This document shows, piece by piece, positions 53,619 through 62,372 of a stretch of DNA of 64,000 bases. A program made the position numbers and the translations under genes. Position 1 is the first letter of the stretch; every line of letters starts with the position of its first letter. This DNA comes from Micromonospora chokoriensis (GTDB lineage Bacteria > Actinomycetota > Actinomycetes > Mycobacteriales > Micromonosporaceae), in NCBI RefSeq assembly GCF_900091505.1, contig NZ_LT607409.1, forward strand, positions 3,968,001 through 4,032,000, in the 5' to 3' direction. Below the pieces are notes generated by a model, which did no database searches, was not told the origin of the DNA, and saw only the letters and a list, made by a program, of their open reading frames with translations.

Positions 53619-54458
53619 ATGTTCGGAAAACCGAGCCGCACCAGCCGGACGTTGCAGTACCTGGCCCTCGCCGGCTACCTGATCTTCCTCGGGTTCCCGC
53701 TGGTATGGCTGCTCTCCACGGCGTTCAAGCCGCCACGTGAGCTGGTCCGCCTGCACCCGACGTTGATCCCGGACAACCCGACACTGCAGAACTTCGTCCA
53801 GGCCTTCACCGAGCAGGAGTTGGGCCGTGCGGCGCTCAACAGCCTCCAGGTCTCGCTCGCCTCGGCGGTGCTGACCGTGCTGGTCGCCATGCCGGCGTCG
53901 TACGCGCTGGCCCGGTTCCGCTCCAAGCTCGGCACCGCCGCCCTGGGCTGGGTGCTGCTGTCCCAGCTCTTCCCGTTCGTGCTGCTGATCATCCCGATCT
54001 TCCTGGTGCTGCGGCAGGTCGGCCTGGCCAACACGCACGCCGGCCTGGTGCTGATCTACGTGGTCTGGGCGCTGCCGTTCGCGCTGTGGATGTTGCAGGG
54101 CTTCGTCCGCAACATTCCGCGTGAACTGGAGGAGGCCGCCTCGGTCGACGGGGCGAGCCGGGTGCAGGTCCTGCGGCGGGTGGTCTTCCCGCTGCTCGCC
54201 CCGGGCCTGGTCGCGACCGCGTTGTTCTCCTTCATCTCGGCCTGGAACGAGTTCTTCTTCGCGTTGGTGCTGATCAAGACCCCGGAGCTGGCCACCCTGC
54301 CGGTGGCGTTGGCCCGGTTCGTCGGCATCGAGGGCACCGCCCGACTGGGGCCACTGGCCGCCGGTTCACTGCTCGCCACACTGCCCAGCCTGATCTTCTT
54401 CGCGTTCATGCAGCGCCGGCTCTCGTCCGGGTCGCTCGCGGGCGCGGTCAAGGGCTGA
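53619..54458 (+). CDS. ABC importer permease, MalG type
   Basis: A 279-aa permease with six helices and the EAA loop ELEEAASVDGASRVQVLRRV near residue 170. It pairs with the preceding permease and uses the lipoprotein encoded next. C-terminus SLAGAVKG is usual for this group. Confidence 0.92.
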   Translation: MFGKPSRTSRTLQYLALAGYLIFLGFPLVWLLSTAFKPPRELVRLHPTLIPDNPTLQNFVQAFTEQELGRAALNSLQVSLASAVLTVLVAMPASYALARFRSKLGTAALGWVLLSQLFPFVLLIIPIFLVLRQVGLANTHAGLVLIYVVWALPFALWMLQGFVRNIPRELEEAASVDGASRVQVLRRVVFPLLAPGLVATALFSFISAWNEFFFALVLIKTPELATLPVALARFVGIEGTARLGPLAAGSLLATLPSLIFFAFMQRRLSSGSLAGAVKG

Positions 54459-54494
54459 GGCGTCCCCCCAACCACCACCAAGGAGGTAACCCCC

Positions 54495-55784
54495 ATGCTC
54501 CGTACCCGATTCCGTCGGCTCGCCGCGGCCGCCGCGGTCGCGGTCGTCGGCCTCGGCGCGCTCAGCGCGTGCGGTGACGGCGGCGACGAGGCCGCGTCCG
54601 GCCCGGTCAAGCTGCGCTTCCTCAGCCTCGCCTGGCAGAAGGAGTCGCTCCAGGTCAACAAGGACCTCGTCGCGAAGTGGAACGCCGAACACCCGGACAT
54701 CCAGGTCGAGTACGTCCAGGGTGACTGGAACTCCGTGCACGACCAGCTCCTCACGTCGTTCGAGGGGGGCGATGCGCCGGACATCGTGCACTACGAGGCG
54801 TCCTCGATCGGTGAGTTCAGCAAGCAGGGCTACCTGTCCGACCTGTCCGACCTGGTCTCCGACGACCTGAAGGGCCAGATCGACAAGGGCATCTGGGACA
54901 CCGCCACCGTCGACGGCAAGATCACCGGCGTGCCGTTCCTGCTGGAGTCGCAGGTCGTCATCGCCAACAAGAAGCTGCTCGACGCCGCCGGTGTCGCGGT
55001 GCCGCCGGCCGACAGCGGATGGACCTGGGACGAGTTCCAGACCAACGCGCAGAAGCTCACCAAGCCCGGCCAGTACGGCGCGGCCTGGGCGCTGAAGTCG
55101 CCGACCAACCGGGTGCTCAACCTGGCGCTCAACTACGACGGCACATTCTTCTACGGTGACGGCCGGCGTGCCGAGGTCAAGGTCGGTGACGGCGAGAAGG
55201 AGATCCCGAAGCGGATCCACGACATGCTCTACACCGCCAAGTCGGCCTCCCCGGAGGCGCTCGGCATGAGCGGCGCGGACACCCTGCCCGGTTTCTTCGG
55301 CGGCAAGTACGCGATGCTGCCCGGCTCGGTGTCGCTGCGTCAGCAGATGGTCGAGCAGGCGCCGGCCGGCTTCGAGTGGGTCACGCTGCCGCCGCTCAAG
55401 GGACTCTCCGCCAAGCAGGCCGCCAACCCGCAGACGCTGTCGGTCGCGGCGGACAGCAAGCACAAGAAGCAGGCCGCGCAGTTCCTCGAGTACTTCCTGA
55501 ACCCGACCAACATGGCCGCGCTGGCCAAGGGTGACTGGCTGGTGCCGACCGGCAAGCAGGCCAACGAGGAACTAGTCAAGCTGACCGCCGGCAAGCAGGG
55601 CTGGGACGTCGCGGCGGCCAGCGCCAAGGATCTGACCGTCGCCCCGTTCCAGCAGGCCGACGGCTATCCGGAGTGGAAGACCAAGTACGCCACCCCGGCT
55701 CTTCAGCAGTACTTCGCCAACAAGATCACCATCGATCAGCTCGGTACGCAGTTGGTCGACGGTGGCAAGCAGGTTTCGAGGTAA
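54495..55784 (+). CDS. ABC importer solute-binding lipoprotein
   Basis: A 429-aa binding protein: signal and lipobox GALSAC (Cys near residue 26), then a family 1 sugar-binding fold (VKLRFLSLAWQKESLQVNKD; KITGVPFLLESQVVIANKKL). AAGGAGG precedes the ATG. In this operon the importer genes come permease-first, binding protein third. The ligand is not known; the downstream genes suggest a riboside or a glycosylated acid. Confidence 0.92.
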   Translation: MLRTRFRRLAAAAAVAVVGLGALSACGDGGDEAASGPVKLRFLSLAWQKESLQVNKDLVAKWNAEHPDIQVEYVQGDWNSVHDQLLTSFEGGDAPDIVHYEASSIGEFSKQGYLSDLSDLVSDDLKGQIDKGIWDTATVDGKITGVPFLLESQVVIANKKLLDAAGVAVPPADSGWTWDEFQTNAQKLTKPGQYGAAWALKSPTNRVLNLALNYDGTFFYGDGRRAEVKVGDGEKEIPKRIHDMLYTAKSASPEALGMSGADTLPGFFGGKYAMLPGSVSLRQQMVEQAPAGFEWVTLPPLKGLSAKQAANPQTLSVAADSKHKKQAAQFLEYFLNPTNMAALAKGDWLVPTGKQANEELVKLTAGKQGWDVAAASAKDLTVAPFQQADGYPEWKTKYATPALQQYFANKITIDQLGTQLVDGGKQVSR

Positions 55785-55788
55785 CGAC

Positions 55789-56937
55789 ATGTCACTCTTG
55801 CTCGACACATCGGTCGGTTGCCTGGTCGGCGCCGCTGTCGGAGACGCCCTGGGTGGGGCCACCGAGACGGCGCTGCCGGAGCAGATCCGCGCGCGCTTCG
55901 GCGGCTGGGTCGAGGGCATCGTGCCCCCGTACCACGCCGACTGGGCCACCGCGCGACCGCTCGCGCCGTACCACAAGGGCGACGGGCACCTCACCGACGA
56001 CACGTTGATGACCCACGCCCTGGTCCGCGCGTACGCGGCCAAACGGGACCACCTCGACGCGTACGACGTGGTGGAGCTGTTGGTTCCCGACCTGATCGAG
56101 CGGGTGGTGTACATCCCCGACCTGGAGCGCGACGGGGTGACCTTCCACCGGCTCGCCGCTGCCGAGCGGTGGCTGGTCACCCGTCTGCACCACGCCCACG
56201 CCGATCCGCGGGAGGCCGGGGTCGGCAACATCGTGAACTGTGGCGCGGCCATGTACATGGCGCCGGTCGGCATCGTCAACGCGGGCGACCCGGCCGGGGC
56301 GTACGCCGAGGCGGTGGAGATCGCCGGTGCGCACCAGCACAGCTACGGGCGGGAGGCCGCCGCCGTCTTCGCGGCTTCGGTCGCGGCGGCGGCGACCCCC
56401 GGCGCGGGCGTCGAGGACGTCGTCGCCGCAGCCCTGGACCTGGCCCGCGACGGCACCCGCGCGGCCATCGACGCGGTGGTCAAGGAGGCCCGCGGCCACA
56501 GCGACTGGAAGCAGGCCATTCCGGCGCTGCGGGCCGCGGTCGCCCCCTACGACACGGTGGGGGAGGAGTACCGCAGTCCCGGGCTGGGCGCGCGGCGGCC
56601 CAGCCGTCTGCACGCCATCGAGGAGCTGCCGGTGGCCCTCGGCATGCTCGTGGTGGCCGACGGTGACTTCCGGGCGGCGGTGCTCGGGTCGGTCAACTAC
56701 GGCCGGGACGCCGACTCGACAGCCACCATGGCCGCCGCCATCGCCGGGGCGCTGGGCGGCGCGGACGCGGTGCCGGCGGAGTGGTCCGAGGTGGTCGCCA
56801 CCGCGTCGAAGACCGACCTGGTGGAGCCCGCCCGGGTCCTCGCGGCGGTGGCCGGCGAGGTCTTCGAGCGCGACCAGGCCCGGTTCGCCCGGCGGGCCGA
56901 CCGCTTCGCCGCGCTGGCGCAGGAGTCGACCCGGTGA
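55789..56937 (+). CDS. ADP-ribosylglycohydrolase family protein 1
   Basis: A 382-aa all-helical hydrolase. The first metal-binding motif is HLTDDTLM (Thr69-Asp70-Asp71-Thr72) and the second is GRDADSTATMAAAIAGALGG (residues 305-324), so the two-magnesium site is intact. The N-terminus GCLVGAAVGDALGGATET is the family signature. Enzymes of this fold remove ADP-ribose from arginine, serine or nitrogenase, but gene-neighbourhood members beside sugar importers and ribokinases probably cleave other ribosides. ATG 55789 follows GAGGT. The next gene is a second member, overlapping by 4 bp. Confidence 0.88.
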   Translation: MSLLLDTSVGCLVGAAVGDALGGATETALPEQIRARFGGWVEGIVPPYHADWATARPLAPYHKGDGHLTDDTLMTHALVRAYAAKRDHLDAYDVVELLVPDLIERVVYIPDLERDGVTFHRLAAAERWLVTRLHHAHADPREAGVGNIVNCGAAMYMAPVGIVNAGDPAGAYAEAVEIAGAHQHSYGREAAAVFAASVAAAATPGAGVEDVVAAALDLARDGTRAAIDAVVKEARGHSDWKQAIPALRAAVAPYDTVGEEYRSPGLGARRPSRLHAIEELPVALGMLVVADGDFRAAVLGSVNYGRDADSTATMAAAIAGALGGADAVPAEWSEVVATASKTDLVEPARVLAAVAGEVFERDQARFARRADRFAALAQESTR

Positions 56938-58298
56938 GGATCACCTGGGTGCAGCCGGAGGACCTGCTGCCGCACGAGTTGGCGGCCAGCCGGGACGAGG
57001 GACGCGACGTCGCCGCGCTCGCCGCGCGCTGGACGGCGGCCGGCGGGGACCTCACCCCGCCGGTCAGCGGGGCGTCGCCGACCCCGGCGGCGCCGGACCT
57101 GCGGGCGCTCGCGGTGGAGCTGCTGGACGCCGCCGACGCGCTGCCCACCGTCGACGCCGCCGACGAGCCGGACGACCTGGCCACGCTGCAAGCCGGCTGG
57201 CCGGCCGGCTGGTCGCTGCCGACCGAGGTGGCGTACGACCGACTGCACGGCGGGTGGCTGGGCCGCGCGGCCGGCTGCCTGCTCGGCAAGCCGGTGGAGA
57301 AGATCCCCCGCGAGGGCATCCGGGAGATCCTGGTCGCGACCGACAGGTGGCCGCTGCGCGACTGGTTCACCGCGAAGGGACTCCCGGCCGACGTCGCCGC
57401 CCGCTGGCCCTGGAACCGGCGCAGCGCGCCGACCAGCCTCGCCGAGAACATCGACGGGATGCCCGAGGACGACGACCTGAACTACCCGCTGCTGGCCCTG
57501 CGGGTGCTGGAGACGCGGGGGCGGAGTTTCACCAGCGCCGACGTGGCGCAGGCGTGGCTGGACTGGCTCCCCGGTGGACGGGTCTTCACCGCCGAGCGGG
57601 TCGCGTACCGCAACCTGCTCCTCGGGTACGCGCCGCCGCGCAGCGCCCGCCGGCACAACCCGTTCCGGGAGTGGATCGGCGCGCAGATCCGCACCGACGT
57701 GTACGGCTGGGTCAACCCCGGCCGGCCGGACCGCGCCGCCGAGCTGGCGTTGCGCGACGCCGCCGTCAGTCACGTCCGGGGCGGGGTGCACGGGGCGATC
57801 TGGGCGGCGGCCCTCTCCGCCGCCGCGCCGGTCGCGGCCACGATCGACGAGGTGCTGGACGCCGCCGAGGCGGTGCTGCCGCCGGGCAGCCGGTTCGCGG
57901 CCACGGTCCGCGAGGCCCGCGCCCTCGGCGCGGGGACCGACGACTGGGAGGCGGTCGTCGACGAGTTGTACGCCCGGCACGGCCACCTGCACTGGGTGCA
58001 CGTGCGTAACAACGCGGCGCTGGTGGCCGCCGCCCTGGCGTACGGCCGGGGGGAGCTGGAGCGGTCCATCACCGCGGTGGTCAGCGGCGGCTGGGACACC
58101 GACTCCACCGGCGCGACAGTCGGCGCGGTGACCGGCGCGCTCACCGGTGCGTCCGGGCTGCCGGAGCGCTGGGTGGTGCCGCTGCGCAACCGGCTGGCCA
58201 GCAGCATCGGCGGCTTCGACGGGATCGGTTTCGACGAGTTGGCCCGGCGGACCCTCGCCCTGGCGGAACAGGGTGCGACGGAAGGGAGCGCGGCATGA
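56934..58298 (+). CDS. ADP-ribosylglycohydrolase family protein 2, with N-terminal extension
   Basis: A 454-aa protein. The first about 95 residues (ITWVQPEDLLPHELAASRDE) are an extra region not seen in the first protein. The ARH fold begins at YDRLHGGWLGRAAGCLLGKP (101-120). Metal motifs are MPEDDDLN (176-183) and GGWDTDSTGATVGAVTGAL (385-403), both intact. It overlaps both neighbours by 4 bp (GTGA; ATGA). The two family members share little sequence outside the motifs, so they are not a recent duplication and probably act on different substrates or steps. Confidence 0.86.
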   Translation: MRITWVQPEDLLPHELAASRDEGRDVAALAARWTAAGGDLTPPVSGASPTPAAPDLRALAVELLDAADALPTVDAADEPDDLATLQAGWPAGWSLPTEVAYDRLHGGWLGRAAGCLLGKPVEKIPREGIREILVATDRWPLRDWFTAKGLPADVAARWPWNRRSAPTSLAENIDGMPEDDDLNYPLLALRVLETRGRSFTSADVAQAWLDWLPGGRVFTAERVAYRNLLLGYAPPRSARRHNPFREWIGAQIRTDVYGWVNPGRPDRAAELALRDAAVSHVRGGVHGAIWAAALSAAAPVAATIDEVLDAAEAVLPPGSRFAATVREARALGAGTDDWEAVVDELYARHGHLHWVHVRNNAALVAAALAYGRGELERSITAVVSGGWDTDSTGATVGAVTGALTGASGLPERWVVPLRNRLASSIGGFDGIGFDELARRTLALAEQGATEGSAA

Positions 58299-59233
58299 GC
58301 GCACGCGTGGCGGTGGTGGGCAGCAGCAACCTGGACCTGGTGGTCACGACATCGCGGCTGCCCCGCCCCGGCGAGACGGTGCTCGGCGGGAACTTCCGGA
58401 CCGTGCCCGGCGGCAAGGGCGCCAACCAGGCGGTCGCCGCCGCACGGGCCGGCGCGGCCTGCGACTTCGTTGGCGCGGTCGGCGACGACGAGTTCGGTTC
58501 GCAGCTGCGGACGAGTCTCGCCGGGGCGGGCGTGGACGTGCGGGGTCTGCGGACCGTCGCCGGCCCCTCCGGTGTGGCGTTGATCGGCGTCGACCGGGAG
58601 GCGGAGAACTTCATCGTGGTCGCGCCCGGGGCCAACGGCACGTTGACCGAGTTGGACGCCGACGACCGGGCCACGATTGCGGCAGCGGACGTGCTGCTGC
58701 TCCAACTGGAGGTGCCGCTGACCGCGGTGACCCAGGCGGCCGACTGGGCCCGGGCCGACGGCACCACTGTGGTGCTGAACGCCGCCCCCGCCGCGACGCT
58801 GCCCACCGCACTGCTCGACCTGGTCGACGTGCTGGTGGTCAACGAACACGAGGCCGCCGTCGTGGCCGGGATCTCCTCCGACGACCCGCCGGTGCTGCTC
58901 GACGCGCTGCTGGAGCTGGTGCCCCGGGTGGTGCTCACCCTCGGCGCGCGCGGCGCCGCGTACGCCGACCGGCGCGGCCTGCGTGTCGCGGTCCCGGCGC
59001 CGCAGATCGACGCGGTCGACACCACCGCCTCGGGTGACGCGTTCACCGGCGCGCTCGCCGTGGGCTGGGCCGAGCGCGGCGGCGCCGTCAGCGAGGACAC
59101 CGTCACGGCGAGCCTGCGCTGGGCCTGTGCCGCCGGCGCGGCCTGCGCCCAGCGGCCCGGGGCGTCCACCGCCCTGCCCGACCGGCCGGCCATCGACGCC
59201 CTCTACGACGCGACCTACCGAGGTGCCCAGTGA
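58295..59233 (+). CDS. Ribokinase-like PfkB-family sugar kinase
   Basis: A 312-aa kinase. The sugar-binding GGKG motif is at residues 39-42 in RTVPGGKGANQAVAAARAGA, and the ATP/catalytic motif DTTASGDAF is at 242-250 with Asp248 as base. Overall layout matches ribokinase. It would phosphorylate ribose or a similar pentose released by the ADP-ribosylglycohydrolase-fold enzymes. ATG overlaps the previous stop, and its own stop overlaps the next start. Confidence 0.9.
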   Translation: MSARVAVVGSSNLDLVVTTSRLPRPGETVLGGNFRTVPGGKGANQAVAAARAGAACDFVGAVGDDEFGSQLRTSLAGAGVDVRGLRTVAGPSGVALIGVDREAENFIVVAPGANGTLTELDADDRATIAAADVLLLQLEVPLTAVTQAADWARADGTTVVLNAAPAATLPTALLDLVDVLVVNEHEAAVVAGISSDDPPVLLDALLELVPRVVLTLGARGAAYADRRGLRVAVPAPQIDAVDTTASGDAFTGALAVGWAERGGAVSEDTVTASLRWACAAGAACAQRPGASTALPDRPAIDALYDATYRGAQ

Positions 59234-61188
59234 GCTTCAACCCGTACGTCCCGCGCCCGATCGACCGGCCCACCGAGGTGCCGTTGGGCGGGCACGCCGA
59301 CCTGAGCACGCTCGACGAGGCGAAGATCTTCGCCGCGCCGGGCGACCCGGCGGACTGGTCGGCCTGGCGGGAGCAGATCACCCGGTGGCGGGCCGACGCC
59401 CGGGAGCGGATCGGCTACGTCGGCGAGCACTACGACGAGATCACCGGCGACTGTTTCAGCGTCTGCCTGGCCTGGCTCTGGGACGAGACGCTCTACGACC
59501 ACGAGCGCGGTGTCTTCACCGTCGACGGGTTCCTCGACGCGGCCGGCCGGGACTTCGGGGGCTTCGACGGGGTGGTGCTGTGGCACGCGTACCCGGTGAT
59601 CGGCCTGGACGACCGTAACCAGTTCGACTGGTACCGGGACGTGCCGGAGCTGGCCGACGTGGTGCGCGCGTTCCAGGAACGCGGGGTGCGGGTCTTCGTC
59701 GACTACAACCCGTGGGACACCGGCACCCGGCGCGAGGCGGGCACCGACGCCGAGGAGGTCGCCGCGCTGGCCGGCAAGCTCGGCGTCGACGGGGTCTTCC
59801 TGGACACCCTCAAGGAGGGCGCCGGGGAGCTGCGCGCCGCGCTGGACGCGGTCCGCCCCGGCATGATCCTGGAGGGCGAGAGCCGGGTGCCGTTGGCCCG
59901 CATCGCCGACCACGCGATGTCCTGGGCGCAGTGGTTCGCCGACTCCGAGGTGCCCGGTGTGCTGCGGGCCAAGTGGTTCGAGCGGCGGCACGTGCTGCAC
60001 CACACCCGGCGCTGGCACCGCGACCACCTCGACGAGCTGCACTCCGCCTGGCTCAACGGCGTCGGCGTGCTGGTCTGGGAGAGCGTCTTCGGCGTCTGGG
60101 TCGGCTGGAACGAGCGGGACCGGGCGGTGCTGCGGGCGATGCGCCGGGTGCAGAGCAGCCACGCCGCGTGGTTGCGCGCCGAGGACTGGGTGCCGCTCGC
60201 CGACCACCCCGGCCACTGCCAGGTGTACGCGTCCCGCTGGACGCACGACGACCAACCCCTGTGGACGGTGGTGAACCGGGGCGCGGACCACGACGGCCCG
60301 TGGCTGGTCGTCGACCCGAGCGCCGGGCGACACTTCGTCGACCTGGTCACCGGTGTCGAGCTGACCGTCACCGAGACCGCCGACGGTCGGCTCGCGGTGG
60401 GCGGCCCACTCCCGGCCGGGGCGATCGCGGCCGTCGCGCCCGGTGTCGCCGCCGCCTACCAGCACGAGCCGCCGACCGGCGACCCGGCCTTCCCGGCCCG
60501 TGAGGCGGTACGCGTGCGCACCCCGTGGGCGCCCCGGTTGGAGGTGCCGTCGGGCATGGTCGCCGTCGAGGGCGGCCGACGGGACCTCGTCGTCCGGCAC
60601 CGGGTGCGGGAGACCGGGCTGTACGGCGAGGCGCCCTACGTCGACGAGTGGAAGCCGCTGCCGCCCCGACTGCACCACCCCGGCACCATGCGACGCAGCG
60701 TGAAACTCGGCCGGTTCGCCATCGCCGTGCGCGAGGTCACCCACGCCGAGTACGCCGAGTTCCTGCGCGCCAGCGGCTACCGCCCGGTGCGCCCCGAACG
60801 GTTCACGGCGGGCAGCGGACCGGCCGACGAGCCGGTGACCGGTGTGGAGTTGTCCGACGCGCGCGCGTACGCCGAGTGGGCCGGACTGCGACTGCCCACC
60901 GAGGACGAGTGGCAGGTCGCCGCCGAGGCGGGGCTGCTCGTCCGGCGCGAACCGCTGGTGTGGAACCTGACCGACAGCGAGCACTCCGACGGCCGAACCC
61001 GTTTCGCCATCCTCAAGGGTGGTGCCGCCTACCGGGCGGAGGGCTCCGACTGGTACCTCGACGGCGGCCCGCAACCGGCGGACGTCTCGGTGAAGCTGCT
61101 GCTCACCGGCGCCGGTCTCACCCGCTCCGACCAGGTCGGTTTCCGCTGCGCGGCCGACCTTCCCGAGACGACGGAGGTGATCCGGTGA
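59230..61188 (+). CDS. TIM-barrel glycosidase-like / SUMF1-like fusion protein
   Basis: A 652-aa cytoplasmic protein. Residues about 50-430 look like a retaining glycoside hydrolase barrel: VVLWHAYPVIGLDDRNQFDW, GVRVFVDYNPWDTGTRREAG, VFLDTLKEG (Asp192, candidate nucleophile) and ILEGESRVPLARI (Glu215 or Glu217, candidate acid). Residues about 440-648 match the formylglycine-enzyme/SUMF1 fold: VREVTHAEYAEFLRASGYRP, GLRLPTEDEWQVAAEAG and VGFRCAADL. The two active-site cysteines of true formylglycine-generating enzyme are absent (AILKGGAAYRAEGSDWY), so this half is more likely a binding or altered catalytic module. I do not know this fusion as a described enzyme. Coupled by 4-bp overlaps to ribokinase and CoA-transferase genes. 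Confidence 0.75.
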   Translation: MSFNPYVPRPIDRPTEVPLGGHADLSTLDEAKIFAAPGDPADWSAWREQITRWRADARERIGYVGEHYDEITGDCFSVCLAWLWDETLYDHERGVFTVDGFLDAAGRDFGGFDGVVLWHAYPVIGLDDRNQFDWYRDVPELADVVRAFQERGVRVFVDYNPWDTGTRREAGTDAEEVAALAGKLGVDGVFLDTLKEGAGELRAALDAVRPGMILEGESRVPLARIADHAMSWAQWFADSEVPGVLRAKWFERRHVLHHTRRWHRDHLDELHSAWLNGVGVLVWESVFGVWVGWNERDRAVLRAMRRVQSSHAAWLRAEDWVPLADHPGHCQVYASRWTHDDQPLWTVVNRGADHDGPWLVVDPSAGRHFVDLVTGVELTVTETADGRLAVGGPLPAGAIAAVAPGVAAAYQHEPPTGDPAFPAREAVRVRTPWAPRLEVPSGMVAVEGGRRDLVVRHRVRETGLYGEAPYVDEWKPLPPRLHHPGTMRRSVKLGRFAIAVREVTHAEYAEFLRASGYRPVRPERFTAGSGPADEPVTGVELSDARAYAEWAGLRLPTEDEWQVAAEAGLLVRREPLVWNLTDSEHSDGRTRFAILKGGAAYRAEGSDWYLDGGPQPADVSVKLLLTGAGLTRSDQVGFRCAADLPETTEVIR

Positions 61189-62372
61189 CCGCACCGCTGG
61201 ACGGTGTCAAGGTCGTCGACCTGGCCACCCTGTTCGCCGGCCCACTCGCGGCGGCGTTCCTCGGTGACTTCGGCGCCGACGTGATCAAGGTGGAGCATCC
61301 GGTCAAGCCGGACCCGTCGCGGGGACACGGCCCGGCCCGCGACGGCGTGGGGCTCTGGTGGAAGGTCCTCGGCCGCAACAAGCGCACCGTGACCCTCAAC
61401 CTGTCCGACCCGGACGGCGCCGCGTTGCTGCGCCGGCTGCTCGCCGACGCCGATGTGCTGGTGGAGAATTTCCGCCCCGGCACCCTGGAGCGGTGGGGGC
61501 TCGGCCCGGCCGAGCTGCACGCCGTCAACCCCCGGCTGGTGATCACCCGGATCAGCGGCTTCGGGCAGGTCGGCCCGTACGCTCGCCGGCCCGGGTTCGG
61601 CACGCTCGCCGAGGCGATGAGCGGTTTCGCGGCGGCCACCGGCGAACCGGACGGCCCGCCCACCCTGCCACCGTTCGGGCTGGCCGACTCGGTCACCGCG
61701 CTCGCCGCCGCGTACGCCGTGATGCTGGCCCTGCGGGCCCGGGACGTCACCGGCACCGGGCAGGTCGTGGACCTCGCCATCATCGAGCCGATCATGGCGA
61801 TGCTCGGGCCGCAGATCACCTGGTACGACCAGATCGGCTACGTCCAGCCCCGGCTGGGGAACCGCTCCAACAACAACGCCCCACGCAACACCTACCGGTG
61901 CGCGGACGGCCGTTGGGTGGCGGTCTCCACCAGCGCGCAGAGCATCGCCGAGCGGGTGCTGCGGCTGGTGGGCCGACCCGAGCTCGTCGACGAGCCGTGG
62001 TTCGCCACCGGCAGCGGCCGGGCCGCGCACGCCGACGAGTTGGACTCCGCGGTGGGCGCCTGGGTCGCCCAACGGGACCGCGACGAGGTGGTGGCCGCGT
62101 TCGAGGAGGCGCAGGCGGCCGTCGCGCCCGTCTACGACGTACGGGACATCCTCGCCGACCCGCAGTACGCGGCGCTCGGCACCGTACGCACCGTGCCGGA
62201 CGAGGAGTTGGGCGAGGTGCGGATGCAGAACGTGCCGTTCCGGCTCACCGAGACGCCGGGCGAGATCCGGCACGCCGGACGGCGACACGGTCAGGACACC
62301 GACGCGGTGTTCGGGGCGCTCGGCCTGACCGACGAGGAGTTGGCGGCGCTGCGCGAACGGGGCGTGCTCTGA
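61185..62372 (+). CDS. Family III (CaiB/BaiF) CoA-transferase
   Basis: A 395-aa CoA-transferase. Signatures are VVDLATLFAGPLAAAFLGDF, GADVIKVEHP, LNLSDPDG and the NFRPGTLERWGLG loop. The catalytic Asp, which forms the acyl anhydride, is Asp168 in PFGLADSV. It moves CoA to an organic acid; the acid is unknown here. The following CitE-like lyase would cleave the CoA ester. GTG overlaps the previous stop by 4 bp. Confidence 0.9.
   Translation: MTAPLDGVKVVDLATLFAGPLAAAFLGDFGADVIKVEHPVKPDPSRGHGPARDGVGLWWKVLGRNKRTVTLNLSDPDGAALLRRLLADADVLVENFRPGTLERWGLGPAELHAVNPRLVITRISGFGQVGPYARRPGFGTLAEAMSGFAAATGEPDGPPTLPPFGLADSVTALAAAYAVMLALRARDVTGTGQVVDLAIIEPIMAMLGPQITWYDQIGYVQPRLGNRSNNNAPRNTYRCADGRWVAVSTSAQSIAERVLRLVGRPELVDEPWFATGSGRAAHADELDSAVGAWVAQRDRDEVVAAFEEAQAAVAPVYDVRDILADPQYAALGTVRTVPDEELGEVRMQNVPFRLTETPGEIRHAGRRHGQDTDAVFGALGLTDEELAALRERGVL

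Noticed and set aside
59215..61194. 659-codon frame opposite the TIM/SUMF1 fusion
   Set aside because: Mirror image of the real gene; composition is that of an antisense shadow.
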